From assembly GCA_037355855.1 (NCBI GenBank), contig CM074762.1, forward strand, positions 2,914,001-2,978,000: a stretch of 64,000 nt of DNA, written 5' to 3'. Source of the stretch: Pseudo-nitzschia pungens. Its lineage: Eukaryota; Bacillariophyta; Bacillariophyceae; Bacillariales; Bacillariaceae. Of the stretch, positions 21,631-32,867 are shown in pieces. Under the pieces are notes generated by a model, which had not been told where the DNA came from, ran no database searches, and saw only the letters and a program-made list of their open reading frames with translations. The position numbers and the translations under genes were made by a program. Positions within the stretch are counted from its first letter, which is position 1; each line of letters begins with the position of its first letter.

Positions 21631-22399
21631 TCTCTCTGTGGCATGCTGCTCCGGCGCTCTGGCGGAGGGATGTGGTTTGTATCGTTGTGTGGTGTTGTGT
21701 GGTGTTGTGTGGCGTTTTGTTGTTCCCTTGGGGGGTTCTTGCGTGCGTGTACGGTAGAAGAGTTCTCCGAATGCAATTCCAGTCGCGGTACGTACACTAA
21801 CGGTATGATGCACAAGATGAAAGAAGATGATGATGATGATACTCGTCTAATAGCGACAGAATCGGCAGGTAATAGATGCGACGTGTAATGCCATGTTGTG
21901 ATACAGAGGAATGTGAAATAATGAGAGTTTAGCGATGATCGAGACTTTTCAATCGTGCTTGATTTCGATTGCGAAAAAATGTGCAACTATTGATGAATTC
22001 CCATGGGGTCCTCATTCCTAATGAAATAATGAAACAGCGTTGTGTTTTGTGTTTGTTCATCAATCAATCTTGGCGCCTTCATCGTACGGTACCATTACAT
22101 ACAAGTGCTCGTAGCCTGTAAGGCTTTATGGCGTACGATATCTAAGCTGGACGGTGCACGCAACGAGTACGAGTGCAATTCGGGATGATTCGAGCTCCCT
22201 TCTTTGGGAGCTTGATTTTCTGAACAGAGATGATCAGCTAACAGAGTGTTTGAGAGTTTTTTTGATTGTTTGACGGTTGAGATCATTGTTGCGCAATATC
22301 ATTATTTTGGTTGAGTTCTGCGTAGAGTTGGCACCAGGTACACTACGGACAACCAACAAGAGATCATTCAAGCAACAGAATACAATAACGTAGACCAAA
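21631..22399. other. Divergent spacer lipase / LAMTOR5
   Basis: 769 bases. A GTGTGGTGTT-type repeat lies directly upstream of the lipase start (about 21687-21717). The rest is unremarkable and probably carries two promoters and 5' UTRs. Confidence 0.4.
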
Positions 22400-22840
22400 A
22401 TGAGTTCCATGCACGGGACAACCCGGGTATCCCCGTTGGTAGAAGCGATGGTGTCGGGAGAGCACCGAGCGAACGTCGGAGGCCTCCTGGTCAACGACGT
22501 GAACGGACTCTGCCTGATATCGAAAGGAAACATGTCGACGACGACGACAACACCACCACCAACAACAACAACAACAACAACAACAATAGCAGCAGCAGCA
22601 GCAGCAATGACCGCGAGCGGCGACAACCACGACGACGCAAACAGCGGCGTGTACACGAGTTTGACGCGGCTGGCGTCCGCACTGACGCCCTACCAGGAGG
22701 CGAGCGTGAACAACGAGAATCCTCCCTCGCCCCTGATCACGATCGAAATGGACGGGCCGGCCTCCATTCTCGTCAAGGAATACGATGGCCACACGATCGC
22801 CATCAAGGTCCCCAATCGAACCGCGACGGACCGAGAATGA
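22400..22840 (+). CDS. LAMTOR5: LAMTOR5-like Ragulator subunit (roadblock fold)
   Basis: LAMTOR5 (HBXIP) is one of five Ragulator subunits that anchor Rag GTPases, and so TORC1, on the lysosome or vacuole. The 146-residue product aligns with it across the roadblock fold. NVGGLLVNDVNGLCLISKGN matches the first hairpin, GVYTSLTRLASALTP the helix, and ITIEMDGPASILVKEYDGHTIAIKVPN the closing strands. Between the first hairpin and the helix lies a Thr- and Ala-rich insert of about 30 residues encoded by ACA/ACG and GCA repeats (22534-22605), absent from animal proteins. Single exon; the ATG at 22400 is the first in frame. Confidence 0.75.
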   Translation: MSSMHGTTRVSPLVEAMVSGEHRANVGGLLVNDVNGLCLISKGNMSTTTTTPPPTTTTTTTTIAAAAAAMTASGDNHDDANSGVYTSLTRLASALTPYQEASVNNENPPSPLITIEMDGPASILVKEYDGHTIAIKVPNRTATDRE

Positions 22841-23356
22841 TCCCAGCGTGCCAGCCAGCCAGTCTGTGATCGGAGTGTGGATTGGCGCTGCGAAAGAAAG
22901 AACAGAAACGGATGCGATACGATACGATACGATACGATACGATGCCGCGGGATGCGATGAGATGTCAGCAACATTGTAATGTTTGAGCATCGAAAGAGTT
23001 TGCGGGAAGACCGCTGCAATGCGATGCACGGTATGGGTATGGAGTTCGAACCAGAAGGGACCGATGGGAGGGAACGCATTGCGCAGCGACGCGAAACGCA
23101 GCGGGAAATGATGCGAATGGGAAGATGGCCCTCCGAAATTGAAATTGAAATCGTTTCGTTCCCGTGACGACAATTGGCAATGATGTAATTAAAAATTATG
23201 TTATGTATTATATACATCTATGTTCGTCCCCGATGACCTCTTATAGTACCAGATTGTAGAATGTTGTCGCGGATTCCTCCTCTCGAATTCTGATCTCTCT
23301 CGGTGATCCAACGCACCGCGGGCACGGCGGGGCGGGATCGGCAACGCGCAAGCAAC
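22841..23356. other. Spacer between convergent LAMTOR5 and DPAGT1 genes
   Basis: 516 bases containing a GATAC pentanucleotide array (about 22911-22945). This is 3' UTR territory of both genes; no gene is supported. Confidence 0.45.
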
Positions 23357-25072
23357 TCAGAAAAAGAATTCGGCCACGTAGTACCGCATGAAGAATCCGA
23401 AGGCGCAGCTGACGACCTGCAGCCCCAGCAGCACGGTGCACAGATTCTTTTCGCTCGTGGGCCCCAGCACGGAGAGCACCGCGTTTATCGTCGTCATGTT
23501 CGGGATCTTCTCGGCCCCTTCCTCCAGCGCGTTGAGTTTTTTCAGCCACCGGTACTGGCCGGGCTCGCAGTCGAAGGTGGAGGGCTCCATGAGGCCCGTC
23601 GAGGCGTTGAAGGAGGGGAGCCGGTGCCGGGGGCAGGGCACGATCCGGAACAGCTGCGGGACGCTCCAGACAAAGTTGACGACCTGCGGAATGAAAAAGA
23701 GGAGGAGGGTCTTGCTGAAGTGGCCCAGGATTCCCACCACCGCAAAGGTCATCCCCGCGAAGTAGCAAAAGGTATCGCCCACGAAAACGTCCGCGGGGTA
23801 CCAGTTGTGCTTCAGCAATCCCAGGGTGACCCCCACGAAGCTCAGGACGATCATGGCGGAGAACAGGTGGTTGTCCTGGGTCGCGGATCGGGATCGGATC
23901 TCGATGAAATTGTGCAGGAGAATGGCGGACCCGATCACGTAGGACTGGCCCGCTTCGAGTCCGTTGATCCCCGCGTAGATGTTGATGGCGTTCGTGCAAA
24001 AGACGGCCAGCATGCCCATGTACAACAGGTAGAAGAATCCGAGGTCCAGGAATTTTCCGTCGCTCCCCACATCGATCTCGACGAACCAACCGACGAGATT
24101 TCCCAGGGCCGTCGTTTCCTGGTTGTGAGCGAGGAGGGCCCGGAAGGGTATCGGCACGACGATGGACGTGCTTCCGTTGTAGCAGCACAGGAGGGGCAGG
24201 GATGCAACGGTGGGGAGAACGAGTTTGTACCTCCACGGCCAGTCCAGCACATCGTCGGTGAACCCCAAGAACAACATGAAGCAGATGGACAGGAGAGCGG
24301 AGTTTACGTCCAGCAATTTGGTCGGGTGCGAGGTCGCATACCCCACCAGACAAAAAATCAAACAGATCAAAAAGACGGCTCCCGGGACGATTCCAAGGGC
24401 TTCGGGCCTGTCGCGGTGTTCCATTGGACATGATTCGATTTCGATTTCGATTTCGATTTGGATCCGATCCGATTCAAATAGATTGGATTGGATTGGATTC
24501 GTTGGCGGGCGCAACGCATTTTCGACCCCACGGAAAAAGAATTTGTGAGGTTGTCGGTCCGCATTCGACTCTCTCAATTTTCATCGCATGTGGGACAATG
24601 CTGTGTTCTTCCGCACGGATACCCAAAAGAAAAGAAACTTACACAGGTTTGTCCGCCAAGGCGGTCCCTCTCTTCCCCAGATCTTTCCCGCATATTCCCT
24701 TTCGTTGCGTGTAGTGCTGCGAGTGAAAAGCGCATGCGTGGGGTGCGTGTAGCAGAGTTTCACGATGCATAATATTCAGAGGGCCGAAACAATGTTTGGC
24801 AATGACGAAAACTCGGACGAAGCAGATTCACGGCACAACCAACAGGGTTCGCATGCAACGCAACGCACCTTGATGTTCGGAACCAGTCGGTTGGTCAAGA
24901 CGAATCCAAAGACGCCCATGGCCAGATATGCCATGATCTGCGAGCTGACCGAAGGACCATCGACACCTTGATCGCTGCCGTTCGACGACGACGATTTGTC
25001 TCCGGCCAGCAACGAGATCGCGATCGAGGCCGGGAACAACAGAGGGATTGCGGCGAGAAGGTAGTTGTTCAT
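23357..25072 (-). CDS. DPAGT1: UDP-GlcNAc:dolichyl-phosphate GlcNAc-1-phosphotransferase
   Basis: This ER membrane enzyme (DPAGT1/ALG7) makes dolichyl-PP-GlcNAc, the first step of N-glycan precursor assembly and the tunicamycin target. Three exons fit exactly: 25072-24869, 24716-24643 and 24407-23357 (442 residues). Donors are GTGCGT and GTAAGT, with acceptors GCAG and ACAG. Exon 1 gives the first membrane helix, exon 2 the [11 protein letters not shown] loop, and exon 3 starts [13 protein letters not shown]. Diagnostic motifs are [58 protein letters not shown] and [12 protein letters not shown]. The two Asp residues of TDDV and the NAINI/GINGLE segment are the metal and substrate sites. The second intron carries a GATTTC hexanucleotide repeat. 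Confidence 0.93.
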
Positions 25073-25806
25073 CGTTTCGGGTGGTGGGAAGTACGTGTAA
25101 ATCCAGAGTGTTAGTTGGGTTCGGTAGAGGAAGCAATTGGAACAAACTGGGTGATATCGGTAAGTTACGGAACAGTCCTCCGATTGGCACACGTATCACT
25201 CTTGTCGTTGGTCGGATCCTAAATTTATTTTGTTGGGGACATTATTATTATTTTTTTCACTGTTATTTCTCATTCCGACTTCATCGAAGCGTCACACTAA
25301 ACCCAAAAAGGGCGCTTTAAAACTCTTCCATAATTATTCTTTCTGCAAAAACCGGGTAAGTTACGAGGTAACTTACTTGTACGTGTATTCTTTACACGTA
25401 CATAGTGGAAGCGTGGAAGCAATCGAAATCGAAAGACATCATATTATTTGTACATGAAATCGGTACGTACGAATCGTTACTGGACATCCTTCCTGCTGCC
25501 AACCGTTAGCTATTGCTTTTTTAACCCCCCGCTTCGAGCTTTGAGCTTGCACACGAACCGATCACAAAATCGTACCTGTAAACTTACTCGTAATCTTACG
25601 ACAGTAAGTAAATCTTACGAAAGTGGTTATCGAAAACAAGAAGAATAACACTCGTGTTTTTCCCTGTCAACAATCGATCAACAATCGAAAGTAACAGTGA
25701 CCACCACAAGAGAAATTTCTGGTCAGGGGTTTTTGAGACATCCTCCATCGACCGTCACTCTCTCACACACCTGTAGACACAGCCCGCACCTCTTTCACAG
25801 CTCAGG
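25073..25806. other. Divergent spacer DPAGT1 / MFS transporter
   Basis: 734 bases, AT-rich. It contains a perfect inverted repeat GTAAGTTAC-GAG-GTAACTTAC at 25356-25376, a related GTAAGTTAC at 25161-25169, and TAATCTTACG/AAATCTTACG at about 25590-25620. It probably holds the two promoters. No gene is supported. Confidence 0.5.
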
Positions 25807-27858
25807 ATGGCCAGAACGATTCGGCGTCGGCAACAGAATGAAACGGACGACGACAACTACAGCTACGCCAGCGACAACAGCGTAGATCAGGCCTCGACGA
25901 CCATGGGGGCGAGAACAACGCTGCCGGTTGCAACGAACGGGACCGATTCCGCATCCACCGGTTCGAGCGACCTTCCGCTGGACGGCGCCCCGCGCTCCCT
26001 CCCGATTTCGAAGACCAACATCCCGAGGGTGGCCTGCGCCATTCTGGCTTCCATCACCACCGGGGGCACGACGTACGCCTTTGGATTGTACGGGGGCGCG
26101 CTGAAGAAACGCCTCCACCTCACGCAGAGCCAGCTCGACACGATCTCCGCCGTCTTTTTCAGTGCCGGTCTCTTCTCGTTCGTTCCGGGAGCGATGGTGG
26201 ATCGGTTCGGGGCGAGAAACGGGATTTGTTTCGGTGGCATCGCGGGCGCGATCTCTCTCATGCTGTTTTGGGGAGTGGCCAAGGGACACTTTTCGTATTT
26301 CGTGCCGGCATCCACCGATGACGACAGCGACAGCGACAACGACCCGACGCTCGTGATTGCCGTTCTGTCCGTGCTCAACATCGGGATATTTCTGTCCTGT
26401 GCGCTCGTCACTGGATCCGTCTTCAAGGTCATCTCGTGCCAGTGCGGTCCGGGATCCAAGGGAAGCGTCGTGGGCATTGCCAAGGGCTTTGTCGGATTGG
26501 GCAGTGGGGCCTACGCGTGTTTGTTCCAATCGATACGACAACCGACCATGTCGGATCTCGATTTCTTGCCGCTCTGTGCCTTTTTCTTTGTCACGGCGGC
26601 GAGCATTCCCAGCTGGTTTGGTCTTCCGGACAAGGCCAACGAAACCTTTGTTCCGGACGTCTTTGCGCCGCTGCATTTTCGGGTGCTGTACGCGTCGCTC
26701 GCGGCCCTGGCCGTTCTGGTCATTGGCAACGCTCTTCTGGGTCTCTACAACGACTCGCACAACGACGACGACAGCAAGAACAATAATCACGGGGAATCCT
26801 CGCCCAATTTCTTCATGACCGGACTCGTTCTCTTTGTTTGGATAGCACCCATTGTCTCCCTGCTCTTTCTGCCACAACGAAGCGATTGGCAATCGGAACC
26901 AACGACGGGGAGCGCCACCGTCCGGAGAAGACAGAGCTCTGGCAGCAATGGCGAATACGAACAGGTGACGCTTCTGGACGAGGGAAATTCCGTGCCTGCC
27001 GTCGGAAACAGCAGCGATGATTCCAACAATGGCGAGATTTCATTGGAACCAATCAACCGCGAAGACCTCTTGGCCGAGGACGAAAGTGTCGAGGACGAAG
27101 AAATAAACGGCTCGGTTTCGAGGCAACACTCGGAGGTCGTACGGGACAAGAACATGTTGCAGATGCTTCAGACGCCGTCCGCGTGGATGATGCTGTGGAT
27201 CGGAACTATTCTCACGGGCAGTGGCACCGTGGAAACGAACAACCTCGGTCAGATGGTGGAATCCTTGGGATTCAACAACGTTGTGACCCCCGCCACCCTG
27301 GCCATGTTTTCCGTGGCACAATCCGCGGGGAGAGTCATCACGGGAGCCGCGTCCGAAGCCGCTCTAACGTTCGAGACACGGCGTTGCTGCATCGACAAGG
27401 GCGTTCCTCGTCCCTTCTTCTTTGTCCTGGCGAGTTTTGTGTCGATACTGGCGCACACGATACTGGCGGTGGCAACGAATCAAGTGTCGTTCGTCATCGG
27501 CATCACGCTCAGCGGTCTCGCCTTTGGCATGGGTTGGCCACTCATGGTCCTCTGCGTCGGTGAATTCTTCGGCACGGCACACGTTGGAGCGAATTACATG
27601 TTTTACGACGGTTTTACCTCGGCGGCGGGGACTTTTTTGTTGTCCAAGGTGGTAGCGCAACAGGTGTACGAAGAACACATCGACCACGACCACCACTACG
27701 ACAACGGATCGGGCAAGGACGACGGAGTCACCTGTTACGGAATCGAGTGTTTTCAAACGACGCACGTCGTGATTGTGTTCTTGTCCATGACCTGCGTTGT
27801 GGTCGGCCTCCTCATGCAGTACAAGACCAGAAGAGTGTACAGCAGGAACAATGCCTAA
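25807..27858 (+). CDS. Nodulin-like major facilitator transporter
   Basis: A 683-residue single-exon membrane protein. A hydrophilic N-terminus of about 70 residues precedes RVACAILASITTGGTTYAFGLYGGALK and the MFS-type loop MVDRFGARNGICFGG. GSKGSVVGIAKGFVGLGSG then resembles the Nodulin-like family of plants and protists. Roughly twelve hydrophobic segments are split by a long acidic cytoplasmic loop (about residues 365-440). The C-terminal half begins at QTPSAWMMLWIGTILTGSG and includes VETNNLGQMVESLG. The Asp/His-rich stretch before the last helix is encoded by triplet repeats. The transported substrate cannot be inferred. The membrane (plasma or internal) is unknown. Confidence 0.75.
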   Translation: MARTIRRRQQNETDDDNYSYASDNSVDQASTTMGARTTLPVATNGTDSASTGSSDLPLDGAPRSLPISKTNIPRVACAILASITTGGTTYAFGLYGGALKKRLHLTQSQLDTISAVFFSAGLFSFVPGAMVDRFGARNGICFGGIAGAISLMLFWGVAKGHFSYFVPASTDDDSDSDNDPTLVIAVLSVLNIGIFLSCALVTGSVFKVISCQCGPGSKGSVVGIAKGFVGLGSGAYACLFQSIRQPTMSDLDFLPLCAFFFVTAASIPSWFGLPDKANETFVPDVFAPLHFRVLYASLAALAVLVIGNALLGLYNDSHNDDDSKNNNHGESSPNFFMTGLVLFVWIAPIVSLLFLPQRSDWQSEPTTGSATVRRRQSSGSNGEYEQVTLLDEGNSVPAVGNSSDDSNNGEISLEPINREDLLAEDESVEDEEINGSVSRQHSEVVRDKNMLQMLQTPSAWMMLWIGTILTGSGTVETNNLGQMVESLGFNNVVTPATLAMFSVAQSAGRVITGAASEAALTFETRRCCIDKGVPRPFFFVLASFVSILAHTILAVATNQVSFVIGITLSGLAFGMGWPLMVLCVGEFFGTAHVGANYMFYDGFTSAAGTFLLSKVVAQQVYEEHIDHDHHYDNGSGKDDGVTCYGIECFQTTHVVIVFLSMTCVVVGLLMQYKTRRVYSRNNA

Positions 27859-28266
27859 AGGAATTCCTTGGCTAGAATAGAATGCGGCAGCTGCTTTTGC
27901 TGCGAACTGAGTCTTATTATAAAATTAACTTAGACGCAAGACAACATCGATGTCCGGCATTTGCCACCATTCTCTACCAACTGCATGGCAGAGTGAATCA
28001 TGTCACTGATGCTGTCGCTGATGCTGATACTCATGCTGATACTGAACGGTAAGGCGCATCTAACTAGCAGTTGCTGCGGGCAAAATCTATTCAGAATGTG
28101 GTATTATCTACTTTTGTTTGCAATTGTTAAAGGTGTTCCTGTTGTGTGTGGTGGTGAAGCGCATATTATTCACTGTAAACCGGCCTATCCGTCGGTTTCG
28201 TGAATTGGTGGTCTCAAAGGAAACAAAAGTGATCCCGTGACTGTACCTGGTTGCCTGGGGTTAGTT
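27859..28266. other. Spacer between convergent MFS and photodecarboxylase-like genes
   Basis: 408 bases with a CTGATG-type short repeat at about 28010-28046. This is 3' UTR sequence; no gene is supported. Base composition becomes visibly more AT-rich around here. Confidence 0.4.
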
Positions 28267-30422
28267 TCATGCGGCGGCCAATCCAGGTTTTGCCTCCTCT
28301 ACAGTCTTTTCTTCCATGATAACCTCGGTAGTGGTGGTCACCGATTGCTGGGGGCTGCGAAGAAATGCGGCAGCGCGTTCCGCGATCATGACGGTTGGGG
28401 TAGCGGTCTGTCCTCCGGGGATGGTAGGAATTGTCGAGGAGTCGGCCACTCGCACTCCGTTGACACCAATGACCTTCAGGTCGGGTGAAACGACGGCGTC
28501 CTTGCCAACTCCCATTTTGCAGGTGCCCGTGAGAGCATTTGCCGTGTGGAGTGTGTTCTTGATGTACTCGTCGATCTGTTCGTCGGTTTGCACATCGAGA
28601 CCCGGGTAGACCTCTTCTCCCAGGTATTCTCCCCACTCGGGTCTGTTTCCGAGCTGTCTTCCGAGTTTGATACCCTCTCGCAGAGTCTTCAAATCGGCCG
28701 CATCGGTGAGGTATCCACCGTCGATTTGGGGCTTGACGTGGGTGTTGGAAGATGCCAAACGGACGCATCCCTTGCTCTTGGCTCGGCAGGCAACACTCTG
28801 GAAGGAATATCCATCCTCGTGGTTCTTGCTATTTCGGAATTGAGTAAAGGTGGTCATGCCGTCGGGTCCGAGGGCACGGGCAGCAAGAAATCGAATCTGG
28901 AGATCGGGTTGGCCCTTGACCGAAGCCGATGTTCGGACAAATGCTCCGTGATCGCAACCCGTAGAGGTGAGCAATCCGGTCTTGAAGAGAAGCCATTGAA
29001 TGATTGGGAAAGGGTTCGTCATGCCGAATAGTCGCAATTTGGAGGTGACACTGACGCCCTTTTTGGGGGTTCGGAACGACACAACAGCGGCGGGATGATC
29101 CTGCAAGTTCTTTCCAACGGATGGATTGTCGTGCACAACAGGAATTCCGTGGTCTTTGAGATGGTCGGCCGGACCAACACCACTGCACATGAGAAGTTGG
29201 GGCGATGCAATGGCTCCGGATGTAACAATAACTTCACCTCCCGCATTGAGTTTGGCTTCGAAAGGCTGTACAGACCAACAAATCAGGAATGCGAGATGTG
29301 TGAGAAACGATGCGATGCGTCACAATGAATCGTTGCAAAACGAGCAGAGTCAAACCTACCGTCATGGTATCATCACCCATCAAGTCGTAAGTGACACCGG
29401 TGGCGGTCTTGGATTCATCAAAATTGATTCGGCGAACCATGGCACCCGTGCGAACGTTGCAGTTCTTTCTCTTCAATGCCTTAGAAATGAAGGCTTTTGC
29501 TCCTGAGCATCGTTCCCCATTGACTTCGGACACTTGGAAGCGGCCAACACCATCCTGTGGTCTCGACCAGTTATTGAAATCGTCATTGGTTCCAAGGCCA
29601 GCCTTCTCGCCAACGAGGAGGAATCTCTTGCTCAAAGGATTTTGATACTTGACATCATCCATGACCCAATCACCATCCTTGCCGTGGAATTCTGAGGATT
29701 TGCCGGTCATGTCTTTCTGGCTCGCCTTGAAGAAGGGCAAGACATCCGCTGCCTTCCATCCAGGAACGCCCCAATCATCGTAATCTTGGGCTGACCCACG
29801 GTGGTGAAGGCAGACATTGGTGCAGGAAGAACCTCCAAGCCCCTTGCCACGCTGCAAGAAAACATTGCGACCGTTGCATGCCTTCTCGCCACCTGTTTCG
29901 TGTTGCCAATCCCATTTGTTGTTTCGAAAGAGACGGAGGATTCCTGCGGGAATACGAACGATCATCGAAGTGTAATCTGGTGAACCTGCTTCCAAAACCA
30001 ATACCTTCTTTCCGTCGGCAGTGAGTCGGTCAGCCAAGAGACATCCAGCCAAACCGCCACCCGCAATGATGTAATCATAGCCATCTTCGACGGCCTTTGC
30101 TTCTAGAGCTTTATTTTCATAGCACCGGTATCAGCAAACGATTTGTCGACGACGACAAAGAAACCAAGCGAAAATCATGACAAATAATACATCATTCAAA
30201 CAAAAAGTATAAGTACAGAAAGAAAGCAAAAGATACCAACTGAAATCGTGACGCTACGTCTAGTGCGCCCAATTTCCATCTAAGTTCGAAATCGATCGAT
30301 CGTCGCTTCGTACCATGAGCACGGTTCGGGTTGGCGAGTGGCGGTGCACCCGCAGCGGTTGTTGCCGACACAGTAGCAGCGGCATTCAACAACGCCAATA
30401 TCTTGAAGATTTGCAGTTTCAT
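28267..30422 (-). CDS. FAP: GMC oxidoreductase, fatty acid photodecarboxylase homologue
   Basis: FAP is a light-driven FAD enzyme converting free fatty acids to hydrocarbons and CO2 in algal plastids. Three exons: 30422-30237, 30094-29360 and 29265-28267 (about 639 residues; the Chlorella enzyme has 654). The N-terminus is signal-like (MKLQIFKILALLNAAATVSA). The FAD site DYIIAGGGLAGCLLADRL is followed by the GMC signature RGKGLGGSSCTN and the second signature SGAIASPQLLMCSGVGP. FAP-specific positions appear kept: Cys in LTSTGCDHGAFVRT (about residue 411), Arg in PDLQIRF (about 432), and the LHTAN His and Asn near 547-550. The Chlorella Tyr466 position is Phe. The third-exon join is clear; the first intron's acceptor (CAAAG) is weaker. 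An ordinary choline-dehydrogenase-like GMC enzyme is the alternative. Confidence 0.8.
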
Positions 30423-31366
30423 TGCTACAAGCCAGTCCTACGGAAAATGATCGATCGGTGGTCAATTATGGACACTGAACTCGTACGAGTACTTAGAACA
30501 TTTACGATGCATCCCCATTAAAAGAGGTGTAATAGGGAAGGAGGGTATCCATCCGTGCGCACGAAGGCTGATCTGATGTACAGGCGTGTGGTGATGTTTC
30601 CTACTCGTTCCGGCACTGCAAGTTCCGACACCGGTAACAAATCACAGTAGAACTTGAAATACGAAAGATTTTGGATCAAAACATCACAATGAAAGTCAAC
30701 GATGCCGTGTGACGTGAGTGTCAAACATTTTCATTGTAATCAAATTTCCGCGCAAGACGCGCGATGTTACAAAGGCGGGGCGAGACTCCAAAAGTCAACA
30801 CCTCATTGGTTAACATCATTTATTAGGGACAAAATTATTTTTAGAAGCTACCGCCATTCCAAAATTGAGAGAGAGGACTTGGTTCGAAGGAAAACAATTA
30901 GAACGACATTTTTTCAGATCTTCATCGTTCGATTTGCAACAATAGGGTGCTGTATCATTATTATTTATTTTCCGTGAAAGACAAGGTGGCGGGATCTTGG
31001 TCGTCATGCATTCTGCTGCAGATATGAGCGAATTGCGCAAGATTGTCATGCCCATTCAGGACAAGTACGACGCTACAACAGAAACGCACCCTGAAGGAAA
31101 TAGCTACAAGGCGCCGCAACATAAGTTTTCTGAAAAACGGATCTGCTACTTTACGGAAGGCAATACTCAGACGCATGCAGTTCGTCAAAAGTCATCTGTT
31201 AATCAACAAAAAATTAATTTTCATTGCTGCCGTGAACTTCTTTTCTCTTAACATACACGACTTCCACACAGATGTGGGTGCTGATTGATCCTTTTTTGCT
31301 CACATGGCGTGTCGACCAAATTTCATTTCAACACAGTTATGACGATACGAGTGCGCTACACGACAA
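30423..31366. other. Intergenic region upstream of the photodecarboxylase-like gene
   Basis: 944 bases, AT-rich. It separates the 5' end of the FAP-like gene from the 3' end of the TPR gene. Short open frames exist, but none shows a recognisable domain or biased codon use. Confidence 0.35.
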
Positions 31367-32867
31367 TTAGGCCTGGGTCTCTGCTGCTTTCTTTTCCTCT
31401 TCGGCTTGTTCTGCCTTCTTCTTGTCGTTTTCGGCGTTGAGCTTGAGTTGCATGTCGATAACATCCTTGAGAACTTCTTTACCTTCGTTTTCTCTTCCGG
31501 CTTTCTTCAATGCAAATGCACGGGCTCGCATCGAAATGACGACAATACCCATACCGTCGATTTGGTTACCCTCGTCGGCACTAATGTGTTCCCGTCCAAG
31601 AGCTTCAGCAGCGGCGTACTGTTCGTTGGCCTTCTCGTAGTCTCCTTGTCGACTGTAAGTATTTCCAATGTTCACCAAAATTGAGACGCGTTCCCAGTCA
31701 AGGCGACCACAACGAGGTTCTGGCTCGAGCATAGGCATGACCTTGAGGTATGTATCTCTCGCCTCTTCCTCACGACCAAGGGCTGCCAACGCATTTCCCT
31801 TGTGCAAGTATGCAGATCGCAGACAGAGCTCCGACACACGAACAGGTCGGAGCTTCAACGACTCTGGGTGACTCAACCCAGGGGCCGTCGCGTTTTTCTC
31901 GTGGCTCTCGTCGACTGTGGGGTTTTCTTCGAACTGTGGACCGATTAATTATCGCACAAAGATTGCATATTCAATAGAAAGAGGCAGAGAATAAATTAAG
32001 TCAAAAGAATAATGAAACATCGGAATTTGGTCGTTTTATTTTTTCCAGCACCAATTTTTGGCGAACATTTCTTACCTCAAGCTCAATTTCATCACGATCC
32101 CAGAATCCGTTACTGGCGATTTCAATTGCCTTGTTGGCACATCGGAGAGCGTCCTCGCCACCCTTCTTTCCAAAGCATGCAAGGCGGCGCTTGCTGATCT
32201 CGGACAGACTGAGACTGGCGCAGGCAGGCTCTCTCAAAATGCAACTCAGGCTGAGGGCCATGCGTGCCGAGGAAAGTCGGTCGACGCGGGTCTTCTTCAT
32301 TTCGTAATCACCGTCTTCCTCGGGATCAACATTGTCAGACCATACTTCCGAAGGAGTTTTGTCTTCTTCGGTTTCTTCATCCGAAAAGAGGAGCTTTGCC
32401 AGCTTGATCTTTTGCTCACGTCTTGGAAGGTGGGCCATTGGTCCCTTGGTAACGCGTGGGAGCAAGTCGGCCTTAAGCGCCGTAAAATAGTCGTTTTCAC
32501 CCCGCTTGCGTCGAAGGACGCTGTCGTCCAAATCGATGACGAGAGTCAAATCAGCAACACCACCATCGTCGTAACCGTCCTGGCCGAGTGCTTTGTATCC
32601 GGACCCAGGGAGCGAGGGTTCGTTCAAAAGCTTAGCGGAACCAATCTGAAGCAAAACAAAAATCGTTAGTAAACATCGTAATCACATCGTACAACATCAG
32701 TCTTACGCGATTTTGCCGCAGCGTTCAGCCGTTTCGACGTCAAACGAATTGGTCACATTCCTTACCTCCTCGTCAACCGCCTTCGGAGGGGGAGGAAGGG
32801 TGGATTTGTCGAGTTTTCTCTCCTTAGCTCTGAGGGCTCCCTTCGTTGACTTTGCCTTCTTTCCCAT
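31367..32867 (-). CDS. Tetratricopeptide-repeat protein of unknown function
   Basis: Three exons fit in phase 0: 32867-32766, 32645-32076 and 31933-31367 (412 residues). All donors read GTAAGR and acceptors TCAG or ACAG. The N-terminus is short and Lys-rich ([18 protein letters not shown]). The middle holds an acidic [14 protein letters not shown] segment and helices. The C-terminal third contains TPR-like helices [20 protein letters not shown] and [22 protein letters not shown], followed by a third with [19 protein letters not shown], then a charged tail. TPRs mediate protein-protein contacts. The basic N-terminus would suit a nucleolar or ribosome-associated role, but that is a guess. I do not recognise a named orthologue. 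Confidence 0.75.

Noticed and set aside
28000..28203. Short frame with repeated Met-Leu-Ile start
   Set aside because: It derives from a CTGATG-type repeat in 3' flanking sequence.
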